Shown here in pieces: positions 1 to 6,335 of a stretch of 8,753 nucleotides of DNA. Position 1 is the first letter of the stretch, and the number at the start of each line of letters is the position of its first letter. The notes under the pieces were generated by a model. The model did not search any database, was not told the origin of the DNA, and saw only the letters and a list, made by a program, of their open reading frames with translations. Source of the DNA: UBA1149 sp963579235 (GTDB taxonomy: Bacteria > Desulfobacterota > Binatia > UBA1149); NCBI GenBank assembly GCA_963579235.1, contig CAUZFM010000093.1:1-8753 (forward strand). The letters run 5' to 3'. The position numbers were made by a program, and so were the translations under genes.

Positions 1-17
1 TCTCGAATAGTCGGCGG

Positions 18-779
18 GTGAGCTCCCGCGGTACAGGCCTGCTGCTTGGCATAGACAGCAGTGGCCGCGTACCGTCGATAGCCCTGCTGGCCCCCGATCG
101 GGATCCCTGGCTTGCGGCCTGCGAAGCTCCCGTGCGGGGTGAGGGACTGGCCGACTTACTGCGGCTGGGGCTCAAGGACATCTCGGCGGCGGTGGCTGAT
201 ATTTCGGCGGTCGGTGTTGCTACCGGCCCCGGTTCCTGGACGGGCGTTCGTATTGGCCTGGCGCTGGCCGCCGGCCTTGTCCTTCCCCACAAACTACCGG
301 TGACGGGCGTGTCGTCGCTGCGCTTGCAGCTGACTTGTTGCGACAAGCCTGCCGAAGGCGACAGAAGCCCGATCCTGGCGACGCTGGACGCGGGCTCGGG
401 ATATATCTACGTGGCCGCCTGGTCGGGCGACGGTGGCGAGCAACTGCTCGATTACAAGCGCTGTACGGCCGAAGAATTGCTTGTTGACCTCAGGGCGCTG
501 CCCGCCGGGCTGCGGGTTGCCGGAAACGCCGGCCAGGCCGTACTCGGGGCCTGTTCGGAGGCGGGGCTGCGGATGCCCGGACTGGCCGACGAAGTGCTTG
601 ACCCGGCAGTTGCGCTTGCCAAGACAGCGGGGACGGAGTTAGATTCAGGCAGTAGCACAACCGGGGACCGAGCGACTCCCGGGCAGGCGCTGCCCACCTA
701 CATAGGACCTACCGGGGCCAGGCCTAACAAGAATCGCGTGGCCGTCGCGTGGTCCGCGGGGTCGGGGCCAGCAAGATAA
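18..779 (+). CDS. tsaB: tRNA threonylcarbamoyladenosine biosynthesis protein TsaB
   Basis: The 253-residue product belongs to the TsaB branch of the ASKHA-fold TsaB/TsaD proteins. TsaB is a cytoplasmic scaffold that pairs with TsaD (and TsaE) to add threonylcarbamoyl to A37 of ANN-decoding tRNAs. Seen: an N-terminal strand with GIDSS near residues 11-15 followed by SIALL, and the diagnostic GPGSWTGVRIGLA at 70-82. The C-terminal ALPTYIGPTGARPNK resembles the usual TsaB end, and the length is normal for the family. The start is GTG at 18. A reading frame entering from the left edge stops at TGA 19-21, so the upstream gene, not identifiable from six codons, may overlap tsaB by a GTGA junction. 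No convincing Shine-Dalgarno lies within the few bases available, which fits translational coupling. The family call is secure; the exact start is less so. Confidence 0.9.
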   Translation: MSSRGTGLLLGIDSSGRVPSIALLAPDRDPWLAACEAPVRGEGLADLLRLGLKDISAAVADISAVGVATGPGSWTGVRIGLALAAGLVLPHKLPVTGVSSLRLQLTCCDKPAEGDRSPILATLDAGSGYIYVAAWSGDGGEQLLDYKRCTAEELLVDLRALPAGLRVAGNAGQAVLGACSEAGLRMPGLADEVLDPAVALAKTAGTELDSGSSTTGDRATPGQALPTYIGPTGARPNKNRVAVAWSAGSGPAR

Positions 780-838
780 GGCGCCGAGCGTGGAAGAGAG
801 AGATAACTGACGAAACAAAACAACACAGGGAGGCTTGG

Positions 839-1084
839 ATGGAAACACAAGACGAAGAGCTTATAGAGAGCCTGACACCTAGAGACGCGGATCTGAAAAG
901 TGCTTACGAAAAGCACTTGAGTTTGAAAGCCAGGGTAGAGAAGCTGGAGAGCCTTGAACACCTCAGCGACTTGCAGGAAGTGGAATGCGCTCAGCTGAAG
1001 AAGAAGAAACTTGCCGAGAAAGACAGGGTCATGCGCATCCTGTCCGACCACCGGCGCGAAGTGGGTCAGAGCCAATCGGCCTGA
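839..1084 (+). CDS. DUF465 / YdcH-like small coiled-coil protein
   Basis: An 81-residue, highly charged, probably all-helical protein. Seen: heptad-like Leu spacing through KARVEKLESLEHL (about residues 25-37), then a Lys-rich ECAQLKKKKLAEKDRV block (about 49-64). The pattern of a helix, an acidic turn, then LKKxKLxxKD is typical of the DUF465 (YdcH) family, whose function is not established. The start at ATG 839 is chosen because AGGGAGG at 827-833 sits five bases upstream. The frame is open further back to 749, but that would overlap tsaB and add a basic stretch foreign to the family. Base composition is visibly more A-rich than in the neighbours, which the Lys/Glu content largely explains. 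It lies 59 bases after tsaB. It may share transcription with tsaB but has its own strong ribosome site. No terminator is visible after it. Confidence 0.75.
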   Translation: METQDEELIESLTPRDADLKSAYEKHLSLKARVEKLESLEHLSDLQEVECAQLKKKKLAEKDRVMRILSDHRREVGQSQSA

Positions 1085-1315
1085 CTGCCTGAAGCGGGGG
1101 CTGACCAGTTGACGGCACTACGCCCATAGACTGCCACCCCCAGCCCAGACGGCTTTTCCGGGGCGCTGCCACGCGGCGATGTCACCCGTGTACATTGCAG
1201 CCGCCACCGTTTCCGTGGTGGTGCTGCCTTGGTATTACTGACAGGTAACTACTAGTATGCCCGGCGGCGAGCGGTCGGGACCGGGCCCCTGTGAGCTGCA
1301 CCCGGAAGTAATACG
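1085..1315 (+). promoter_or_regulatory. ilvD upstream region: putative leader with competing hairpins
   Basis: This 231-base gap precedes the ilv genes. Seen: a hairpin formed by GCAGC (1197-1201) plus CCACC (1204-1208) with GGTGG (1217-1221) plus GCTGC (1223-1227), inside a short Val-rich reading frame. Next comes GCCCGG (1259-1264), complementary to CCGGGC (1281-1286). CCGGG (1281-1285) can alternatively pair with CCCGG (1301-1305), which abuts the GGAAG ribosome site of ilvD (1304-1308). GCAGC at 1197 can also pair with GCTGC at 1295-1299. No T-tract follows any stem, so if the region regulates, translational or Rho-dependent control is likelier than an intrinsic terminator. I could not find a good -10/-35 pair. 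The pairings were read by eye in GC-rich sequence, where chance stems are common, so the regulatory role is an inference. Confidence 0.4.
1179..1241 (+). CDS. putative branched-chain leader peptide upstream of ilvD
   Basis: A 20-codon frame from ATG 1179 to TGA 1239-1241. It contains the run VSVVVL (codons GTT TCC GTG GTG GTG CTG, 1209-1226) and also Val4 and Ile6. Seven of its 20 residues are Val, Ile or Leu, clustered just before PWYY and the stop. The Val run resembles the VISVVV segment of the enterobacterial ilv leader peptide. It sits 74 bases before ilvD, and its Val codons lie in the loop and 3' arm of a hairpin, as expected for a ribosome-sensing leader. Against it: there is no clear ribosome site or promoter, no T-tract terminator follows, and a short frame like this can arise by chance. 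GTG 1188 is an alternative start. Confidence 0.4.
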   Translation: MSPVYIAAATVSVVVLPWYY

Positions 1316-3007
1316 ATGACAGGCAACGACAAAAAGGCCCCCAACCGGCACAGCCGAGCGGTCACCGAGGGGGACAACCGCGCGCCTAACCGAGCCATGC
1401 TGAGGGCGGTGGGCTTCGGCGACGACGATTTCAGTAAGCCCATAGTCGCCATCGCCAACGGCCAGAGCGACATAACGCCCTGCAATGTCGGGTTGGGTGA
1501 CCTCTCGCTGGCCGCGGCGGGGGCGGTTCGCGAAGATGGCGGCATGCCCCAGACCTTTGGCACCATCACCGTCAGCGACGGCATTTCCATGGGTACCGAG
1601 GGCATGAAGTGCTCGCTGGTCAGTCGCGAGGTCATCGCCGACTCGATCGAGACCGTCTGCCGGGCCCAGAGCATGGACGGCCTGCTTGCCGTGGGTGGCT
1701 GTGACAAGAACATGCCCGGCGCCATGATAGCCATGGCAAGGCTCAACCTGCCATCAGTTTTTGTCTACGGCGGCACCATCAAGGCCGGCTACTACGACGG
1801 TAAGGATCTCACCATCGTGAGCGCTTTCGAGGCGGTGGGCGAGCTGGGCGCGGGCCGCATAAGCCGCGAGGCTTTCCTCGAGATCGAGAAGCGTGCCTGT
1901 CCCGGCCGCGGCGCCTGCGGCGGCATGTATACGGCCAACACGATGAGCTCCGCCTTCGAGGCGCTGGGCATGAGCCTGCCCGGCTCCTCTACCATGGCAG
2001 CCGAGGACGACGAGAAGCGCGACAGTGCCGCCGAAAGCGGCAGGGTGCTCATGCGCCTGGTCATCGACGACCTGAAGCCCCGCGACATACTCACCCGCGC
2101 CGCGTTCAACAACGCCATCGCCGTTGTCATGGCCGTGGGCGGTTCGACCAACGCGGTCCTGCACCTGCTCGCCATCGCCCACGCGGCCGAGGTTGAGCTG
2201 ACGATGGAAGATTTCGAAGAGATACGCGTGCGCGTGCCCGTGCTGGCCGACATGAAGCCGTCGGGGCCTTATGTTGCTACCGATCTGCACGAGGTTGGCG
2301 GCATACCCCTGGTCATGAAGATGCTGCTCGCGGAGGGATTGATAGACGGAGACTGTATGACTATCACCGGCGGTACGGTGGCCGACAACCTCAAGCTCGT
2401 GGCCGACCAGCCGCCGGCGGGGCAGGAGGTCGTGCTCCCCTTCGACTCACCGGTCTACACGCAGGGCCACCTCGCTATGCTCAAGGGCAATCTCGCCCCC
2501 GAGGGCTGCGTGGCCAAGATCAGCGGGCTCAAAAAACGTGCGATAACCGGCCCCGCGCGAGTGTTCGACTCCGAGGAGGAGTGCATGGATGCCATCATGG
2601 GCGACCGCATCGCCGAGGGCGACGTGCTCGTCATTCGCTACGAGGGCCCCAGCGGCGGTCCCGGCATGCGCGAAATGCTCTCGCCTACCAGCGCCATCAT
2701 CGGCAAGGGGCTGGGCGACAGCGTGGGCTTTATAACCGACGGGCGCTTTTCGGGCGGCACCTACGGCATGGTCGTGGGGCACGTAGCGCCCGAGGCCCAG
2801 GTCGGCGGCCCCATCGCGTTGGTCGAAGAGGGCGATACCATAACCATTGACGCCGACCGCCTGCTGCTCGAACTGGCAGTGGACGACGGCGAGCTCGAAC
2901 GGCGAAAGGCCGCCTGGACGAAACCGGCGCCCAAGTACACGAGCGGCGTTCTGTGGAAGTACTCGAGGCTGGTTTCGAGTGCTGCGCGGGGCGCGATCAC
3001 AGGTTAG
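1316..3007 (+). CDS. ilvD: dihydroxy-acid dehydratase
   Basis: The 563-residue cytoplasmic Fe-S enzyme dehydrates 2,3-dihydroxy-isovalerate and 2,3-dihydroxy-3-methylvalerate to the keto acid precursors of valine/leucine and isoleucine. Seen: the three cysteines expected to bind the cluster, Cys56 (SDITPCNVG), Cys129 (GGCDKNMPGA) and Cys201 (GRGACGGMYTANTM). The C-terminal signature ITDGRFSGGTYG then GHVAPEAQVGGPIALVEEGD is also intact. Length is normal for the IlvD (rather than sugar-acid dehydratase Edd) branch. The biosynthetic neighbours ilvN and ilvC support DHAD over a sugar-acid dehydratase. The start ATG 1316 has GGAAG seven bases upstream. The gene is followed after 17 bases by ilvN. 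The upstream region may carry a Val-rich leader. Confidence 0.97.
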   Translation: MTGNDKKAPNRHSRAVTEGDNRAPNRAMLRAVGFGDDDFSKPIVAIANGQSDITPCNVGLGDLSLAAAGAVREDGGMPQTFGTITVSDGISMGTEGMKCSLVSREVIADSIETVCRAQSMDGLLAVGGCDKNMPGAMIAMARLNLPSVFVYGGTIKAGYYDGKDLTIVSAFEAVGELGAGRISREAFLEIEKRACPGRGACGGMYTANTMSSAFEALGMSLPGSSTMAAEDDEKRDSAAESGRVLMRLVIDDLKPRDILTRAAFNNAIAVVMAVGGSTNAVLHLLAIAHAAEVELTMEDFEEIRVRVPVLADMKPSGPYVATDLHEVGGIPLVMKMLLAEGLIDGDCMTITGGTVADNLKLVADQPPAGQEVVLPFDSPVYTQGHLAMLKGNLAPEGCVAKISGLKKRAITGPARVFDSEEECMDAIMGDRIAEGDVLVIRYEGPSGGPGMREMLSPTSAIIGKGLGDSVGFITDGRFSGGTYGMVVGHVAPEAQVGGPIALVEEGDTITIDADRLLLELAVDDGELERRKAAWTKPAPKYTSGVLWKYSRLVSSAARGAITG

Positions 3008-3024
3008 GGCTTGGAGGTGTAAGC

Positions 3025-3573
3025 ATGTCAACGAAGAGAAACTACATAATATCCATACTGGTCGAGAACGAGTTCGGCGTGTTGTCACGCGTGTCCGGTT
3101 TGTTCAGTGGCCGTGGGTACAACATATCGAGCCTGTCGGTGGCCGAAACGCTGGACGCGTCGGTGTCGCGCATTACGCTCACCACCACCGGCGACGCCGA
3201 GATCGTGGAGCAGATCACCAAGCATCTCAACAAGCTGGTGTCGGTCATTAAGGTTGTTGATTACAGCGACGCAGAGCACGTTGAACGCGAGCTCGCGCTG
3301 ATCAAGGTAGCCGTCGACGCCCGTTCGCGCTTGGAACTGGTGGGCATAGCCGACATATTCAGGGCCCGTATAGTGGACGTCGGGCCTACCGAGTGTATGG
3401 TCGAGGTCACCGGCGACGACGAGAAGATAGCCGCGATCATGGCGATGCTCGCTCCCCTTGGAATCAAGGAAGTGGCACGTACCGGCAAGGCGGCACTGTT
3501 CAGGGGAGGGCGCCTGCTTACGGTGGGAGCCCCTAAAGCTAAGAAAAATAAGAGTACGGAGAAAGCAGCATGA
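3025..3573 (+). CDS. ilvN: acetolactate synthase small (regulatory) subunit
   Basis: The 182-residue regulatory subunit of acetohydroxyacid synthase activates the catalytic subunit and confers feedback inhibition by valine. Seen: an N-terminal ACT domain (about residues 7-80) with VENEFGVLSRVSGLFSGRGYN, then the C-terminal small-subunit domain (about 85-160) with HVERELALIKV and RTGKAALFRG. Residues matching the E. coli IlvH valine-site positions are present (Asn15, Gly18, Asn33 here), so valine sensitivity is likely. A Lys-rich tail ends the protein. The start at ATG 3025 has GGAGGTG at 3013-3019; the frame is open back to 2953, but that extension lies inside ilvD. The stop overlaps the ilvC start as ATGA. 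The catalytic partner IlvB is not encoded next to it, contrary to the usual arrangement, so it must act on a large subunit encoded elsewhere. Confidence 0.96.
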   Translation: MSTKRNYIISILVENEFGVLSRVSGLFSGRGYNISSLSVAETLDASVSRITLTTTGDAEIVEQITKHLNKLVSVIKVVDYSDAEHVERELALIKVAVDARSRLELVGIADIFRARIVDVGPTECMVEVTGDDEKIAAIMAMLAPLGIKEVARTGKAALFRGGRLLTVGAPKAKKNKSTEKAA

Positions 3574-4586
3574 AGATTTACACTCGCGAAGAGGCCGACC
3601 CTGGCCTGCTGAAAAACAAGACCGTGGCCGTACTGGGCTACGGTAGCCAGGGGCACGCGCACGCGCTTAACCTCAAGGAGAGCGGTGTCAACGTCGTCGT
3701 GGGCCTGAGAGAAGACAGCTCGTCGGTGGCCAAGGCCGAGGGAGCGGGCCTCGAGGTGGCCTCGATAGCCGACGCCGTTGGTCGCGCCGACGTGGTCATG
3801 ATGCTGCTGCCCGATGAGCTGGCGGCCGATGTTTACCACGAAGATGTTGAGCCCAATCTCAAGCCGGGCAGCTACCTCGCCTTTGCGCACGGTTTTAACG
3901 TTCACTTCGGCAAGATAAAGCCGGCACCCGGGACCGGCGTGTTCATGGTAGCTCCCAAGGGCCCCGGCCACCTGGTGAGAAGCATGTACGCCAAGGGCAT
4001 GGGCGTGCCCTGCCTGCTGGCAGTGGCCCAGGACCCGTCGGGTGACACCGAGGCCGTGGGCCTGGCCTACGCCGATGGCATTGGCGGAACACGAGCGGCT
4101 GTAATCGGCACCTCCTTCAGGGAGGAGACCGAGACCGATCTCTTCGGCGAGCAGGCGGTGTTGTGCGGTGGGCTCACCGAGCTCATCCGCGCGGGCTTTG
4201 AGACCTTGGTAGAAGCGGGCTACGCGCCTGAGATGGCCTACTTCGAGTGCGTGCACGAGGTCAAGCTCATCGTAGACCTGATATACGAAGGCGGCATTGC
4301 CAACATGCGCTACTCGATCAGCAATACGGCTGAGTACGGCGATCTCACCCGCGGCACCCGCGTGGTGGGCGACAGCACGCGCGCCGCGATGAAGAAGATA
4401 CTCGAAGAAATACAGTCGGGTGATTTCGCCGACGAGTGGATCACCGAGTACAAGTGCGGTCTGCCCCATTTCAAGGAGCTGCGCCGGGAAGGCGAGAACC
4501 ACCCGGTAGAAAAGGTCGGCGAGGAGTTGAGGTCTCTCATGCCCTGGCTGACCGATGAACGACTGGTGGACAAGTCGGTCAACTGA
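3570..4586 (+). CDS. ilvC: ketol-acid reductoisomerase, class I
   Basis: The 338-residue enzyme isomerises and reduces acetolactate or acetohydroxybutyrate, using Mg2+ and a nicotinamide cofactor. Seen: the Rossmann motif GYGSQGHAHALNL (23-35) with the cofactor-selecting loop GLREDSSS (45-52). His107 (FAHGFNVHFG) and Lys130 (PKGPGH) are present. The metal and substrate residues Asp190, Glu194 (DLFGEQ), Glu226, Glu230 (ECVHE) and Ser251 (ISNTAEYGD) sit at the exact class I positions. The length shows a single knotted domain (short form). The Arg/Ser-rich loop suggests NADPH preference, which is an inference. ATG 3570 overlaps the ilvN stop (ATGA), with GGAGA at 3558-3562. Five of its 13 isoleucines use ATA. 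psd follows after 24 bases. Confidence 0.98.
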   Translation: MKIYTREEADPGLLKNKTVAVLGYGSQGHAHALNLKESGVNVVVGLREDSSSVAKAEGAGLEVASIADAVGRADVVMMLLPDELAADVYHEDVEPNLKPGSYLAFAHGFNVHFGKIKPAPGTGVFMVAPKGPGHLVRSMYAKGMGVPCLLAVAQDPSGDTEAVGLAYADGIGGTRAAVIGTSFREETETDLFGEQAVLCGGLTELIRAGFETLVEAGYAPEMAYFECVHEVKLIVDLIYEGGIANMRYSISNTAEYGDLTRGTRVVGDSTRAAMKKILEEIQSGDFADEWITEYKCGLPHFKELRREGENHPVEKVGEELRSLMPWLTDERLVDKSVN

Positions 4587-4610
4587 CCGCCGTCGGGCCG
4601 TCCACGGGTC

Positions 4611-5303
4611 GTGAAATTCGCGAGTGAAGGATACCGGGTAGCTGCCGTACCCGCCGTTGTCGGGTTGGCGCTGCTCGGCCTGTCTTTGTACTGGCCGGCC
4701 CTGCAGGCTGCGGGCTGGGTGTTCCTGTTGTTGGCAACGGGCGTGCTGCTTTTCTTTCGCGACCCCGAACGCACGCCCAGTGGAGACGAATCGACCCTGC
4801 TCGCACCGGCAGACGGTCGCGTGGTTTTCGTGGGCGAGGTCGAAGGAGGCCACCGGCTTGTGCCCGGGGCCACCCGCCGTATTTCGATCTTCATGTCGCC
4901 GTTGGACGTCCATATAAATCGCAGTCCCATGCCGGGCACGGTCAGTGAAGTGGAGTACAAGGCAGGCAGCTTCAGGGCAGCTTTTCGCGAAGACGCCTCC
5001 GACGGCAACGAAAACAACACCATCGTGCTGGATGCTTCTGGTACGGGCGCCTCGTCAACCGCGGCTGTCGGTTCCGGGGAAAGCGGGCTGCGTATAGCCG
5101 TGGTGCAGGTGGCCGGTTGGCTGGCGCGTCGCATAATCTGCCGGGTGAAAGTGGGTGAGGTCCTGGGGCGAGGCGAGCGCTACGGCCTGATCATGTTCAG
5201 CTCGCGGGTCGACGTCTACCTGCCGCCGGGGATCGAGGTGCTGGTGAGCGCCGGGCAGAGAGTGCAGGCCGGCGTCACGGCCCTGGCGAGGCTGAGCGCG
5301 TGA
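4611..5303 (+). CDS. psd: phosphatidylserine decarboxylase proenzyme (short type)
   Basis: The 230-residue pyruvoyl enzyme converts phosphatidylserine to phosphatidylethanolamine. The proenzyme cleaves itself, and the serine after the cut becomes the pyruvoyl group. Seen: an N-terminal hydrophobic hairpin (about residues 10-48) that anchors it in the membrane, FRDPER (49-54), LAPADGRVVFVGEV (64-77), FMSPLDVHINRSPMPG (94-109), GNENN (132-136), VQVAGWLARRI (166-176) and RGERYGLIMFSSRVDVYLP (187-205). Odd points: the processing site, normally Gly-Ser, reads Ser197-Ser198, and a Gly/Ser/Ala-rich insertion follows NNTIVLD at about 142-159. The start is GTG 4611, with a weak ribosome site and no better alternative, 24 bases after ilvC. 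The stop overlaps the pssA start (GTGA). Family assignment is secure; activity depends on whether Ser-Ser is processed. Confidence 0.94.
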   Translation: MKFASEGYRVAAVPAVVGLALLGLSLYWPALQAAGWVFLLLATGVLLFFRDPERTPSGDESTLLAPADGRVVFVGEVEGGHRLVPGATRRISIFMSPLDVHINRSPMPGTVSEVEYKAGSFRAAFREDASDGNENNTIVLDASGTGASSTAAVGSGESGLRIAVVQVAGWLARRIICRVKVGEVLGRGERYGLIMFSSRVDVYLPPGIEVLVSAGQRVQAGVTALARLSA

Positions 5304-6151
5304 GCCCGCGCGAGACCGGTAAACGCAGCAGCGGGCGCATGTCGCTGCTCAAGGGTGGCGACGAACCCCGCCGGGGCGTTTATCTTTTGCCCAACCTGGC
5401 CACCTCGGCCGGCCTGTTCTGCGGAATATTTTCCATAGTGCAGACCATGGAGGGTCAGTACGTGAACGCGGCCCTGGCCATCGTCGTGGCCGCGGTGTTC
5501 GACGTACTCGACGGCCGCATCGCCCGCCTGACCAATACCGCGAGCCGTTTCGGCGTGGAGTACGACTCGCTCTGCGACCTCGTGTCTTTCGGCGTTGCCT
5601 CCGGCCTGCTCATCTACCGCTGGGCCTTGATGCCCTGGGGGGCCTGGGGCTGGCTGGCCATCGCGCTTTTTATAATCTGCGCGGCCATCAGGCTGGCGCG
5701 CTTTAATATCTCCACCGACGAGTCGTCGCCCGCTGCCTTTACCGGCCTGCCGGTGCCCGCCGCTGCGCTGACGCTGGTGTCGGTGGTGCTGATGTACAAG
5801 TACCTCGGGCGCTCGGGTCTGCCCGACAAGCAGGTGGCCCTGTTGCTTCTCACCTACATGTTGGCCCTGCTAATGGTGAGCAACGTGGCCTACGCCAGTT
5901 TCAAGCAACTGCGCTTTGACCGCCGGCAGCCACTGTGGCTGCTGGTAGCTACCATACTCGCGTTGCAGTTGGTCATCGCGCGCTACGAGCTCGTGATTTT
6001 CCTGTTCATGACGGTCTACGTGGTCTCGGGACCAGCCACCTGGGCGTGGAAAAAGGCCCGGGGACTGCCGCCGTCGGCCCTGGACGATGACTATGACGCG
6101 GACCCCGCCGGCGACGACGAAGACAGCGCCTGGCCGGGCGAGGGCGGCTGA
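5300..6151 (+). CDS. pssA: CDP-diacylglycerol--serine O-phosphatidyltransferase
   Basis: The 283-residue integral membrane enzyme condenses CDP-diacylglycerol with L-serine to phosphatidylserine, the substrate of the Psd encoded just upstream. Seen: a complete CDP-alcohol phosphatidyltransferase motif D-x2-D-G-x2-A-R-x8-G-x3-D-x3-D at residues 68-93 (Asp68, Asp71, Gly72, Ala75, Arg76, Gly85, Asp89, Asp93). Several hydrophobic segments are visible, at roughly 28-48, 56-68, 94-110, 114-132, 150-168, 178-198, 211-227 and 229-246. The C-terminus is a soluble, very acidic tail (DDDYDADPAGDDED) not needed for the fold. The start GTG 5300 overlaps the psd stop (GTGA); ATG 5339 is a possible later start but has no ribosome site. 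The serine acceptor call rests on the psd neighbour and the sequence of the motif region. Confidence 0.95.
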   Translation: MSPRETGKRSSGRMSLLKGGDEPRRGVYLLPNLATSAGLFCGIFSIVQTMEGQYVNAALAIVVAAVFDVLDGRIARLTNTASRFGVEYDSLCDLVSFGVASGLLIYRWALMPWGAWGWLAIALFIICAAIRLARFNISTDESSPAAFTGLPVPAAALTLVSVVLMYKYLGRSGLPDKQVALLLLTYMLALLMVSNVAYASFKQLRFDRRQPLWLLVATILALQLVIARYELVIFLFMTVYVVSGPATWAWKKARGLPPSALDDDYDADPAGDDEDSAWPGEGG

Positions 6152-6163
6152 CGGTGCTTCCGC

Positions 6164-6193
6164 TTGACAGTGCTGGCACGGGGGCGCTACAGT
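6164..6193 (+). promoter_or_regulatory. sigma70-type promoter for the leu leader and leuA
   Basis: A consensus -35 box TTGACA (6164-6169) is separated by 18 bases from TACAGT (6188-6193), which matches four of six -10 positions. Transcription would begin near 6199-6202, just before the ATG of the leader peptide at 6203. It lies 12 bases after the pssA stop, so leuA has its own promoter rather than depending only on the ilv genes. Confidence 0.75.
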
Positions 6194-6202
6194 CAAAGGG
6201 TC

Positions 6203-6280
6203 ATGTGGAGCAGCGTCAAAAACACGTTTCTTGCCGAGCTACTGCTTAGAAGCCCGTCCGTGGGTTCGGCAGTGGTGTAG
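6203..6280 (+). CDS. leu attenuator leader peptide (LeuL-like)
   Basis: A 25-codon frame from ATG 6203 to TAG 6278-6280 lies between a good promoter and an intrinsic terminator, ahead of the first leucine-specific gene. It contains Leu10 (CTT) and the run Leu13-Leu14-Leu15 (CTA CTG CTT, 6239-6247); the rare-looking CTA would sharpen sensing of leucyl-tRNA. Near its end are Val20, Val24 and Val25. The predicted transcript start is only about one to four bases upstream of the ATG, so the peptide would be translated from a leaderless or almost leaderless mRNA. AAAGGG (6195-6200) is too close to act as a normal Shine-Dalgarno. By position and content it is a leader for leucine-dependent attenuation, as known for leu operons; this has not been shown here. 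Confidence 0.7.
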   Translation: MWSSVKNTFLAELLLRSPSVGSAVV

Positions 6281-6328
6281 GTATACACCGCGATGACCGG
6301 GCCACGGGCGGGACGTAACGCTCGTGGC
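6272..6328 (+). promoter_or_regulatory. leu leader RNA hairpins (attenuator control region)
   Basis: Two stems lie between the leader peptide end and the terminator. The first, 6272-6291, pairs GTGGTGTA with TACACCGC around a GGTA loop (8 bp including one G-U) and straddles the leader stop codon, so a terminating ribosome would melt it. The second pairs GCCACGGGCG (6301-6310) with CGCTCGTGGC (6319-6328) around an 8-base loop (10 bp, one G-U). CCACGG in its 5' arm (6302-6307) can instead pair with CCGTGG at 6258-6263, inside the leader coding region, or at 6342-6347, inside the terminator 5' arm. The last pairing would act as an antiterminator. Stems are clear in the sequence; which pairings prevail is inferred. 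Confidence 0.6.
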
Positions 6329-6335
6329 GCCAATG

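Noticed and set aside
749..838. Longer N-terminus for the DUF465-like gene, starting inside tsaB
   Set aside because: The family begins near ATG 839, which has a strong ribosome site; the extension overlaps tsaB and has no family resemblance.
1109..1132. TTGACG with TAGACT as an ilvD promoter
   Set aside because: The spacer is only 12 bases, and no acceptable -10 box lies 16-18 bases from the TTGACG.
2953..3024. Longer N-terminus for ilvN starting inside ilvD
   Set aside because: ATG 3025 has GGAGGTG upstream and starts directly before the ACT domain, as in other IlvN/IlvH proteins.
3261..4913. A 550-codon open frame on the minus strand spanning ilvN, ilvC and psd
   Set aside because: It is antisense to three well-identified genes, its translation resembles no family I know, and long antisense frames are common in GC-rich DNA.
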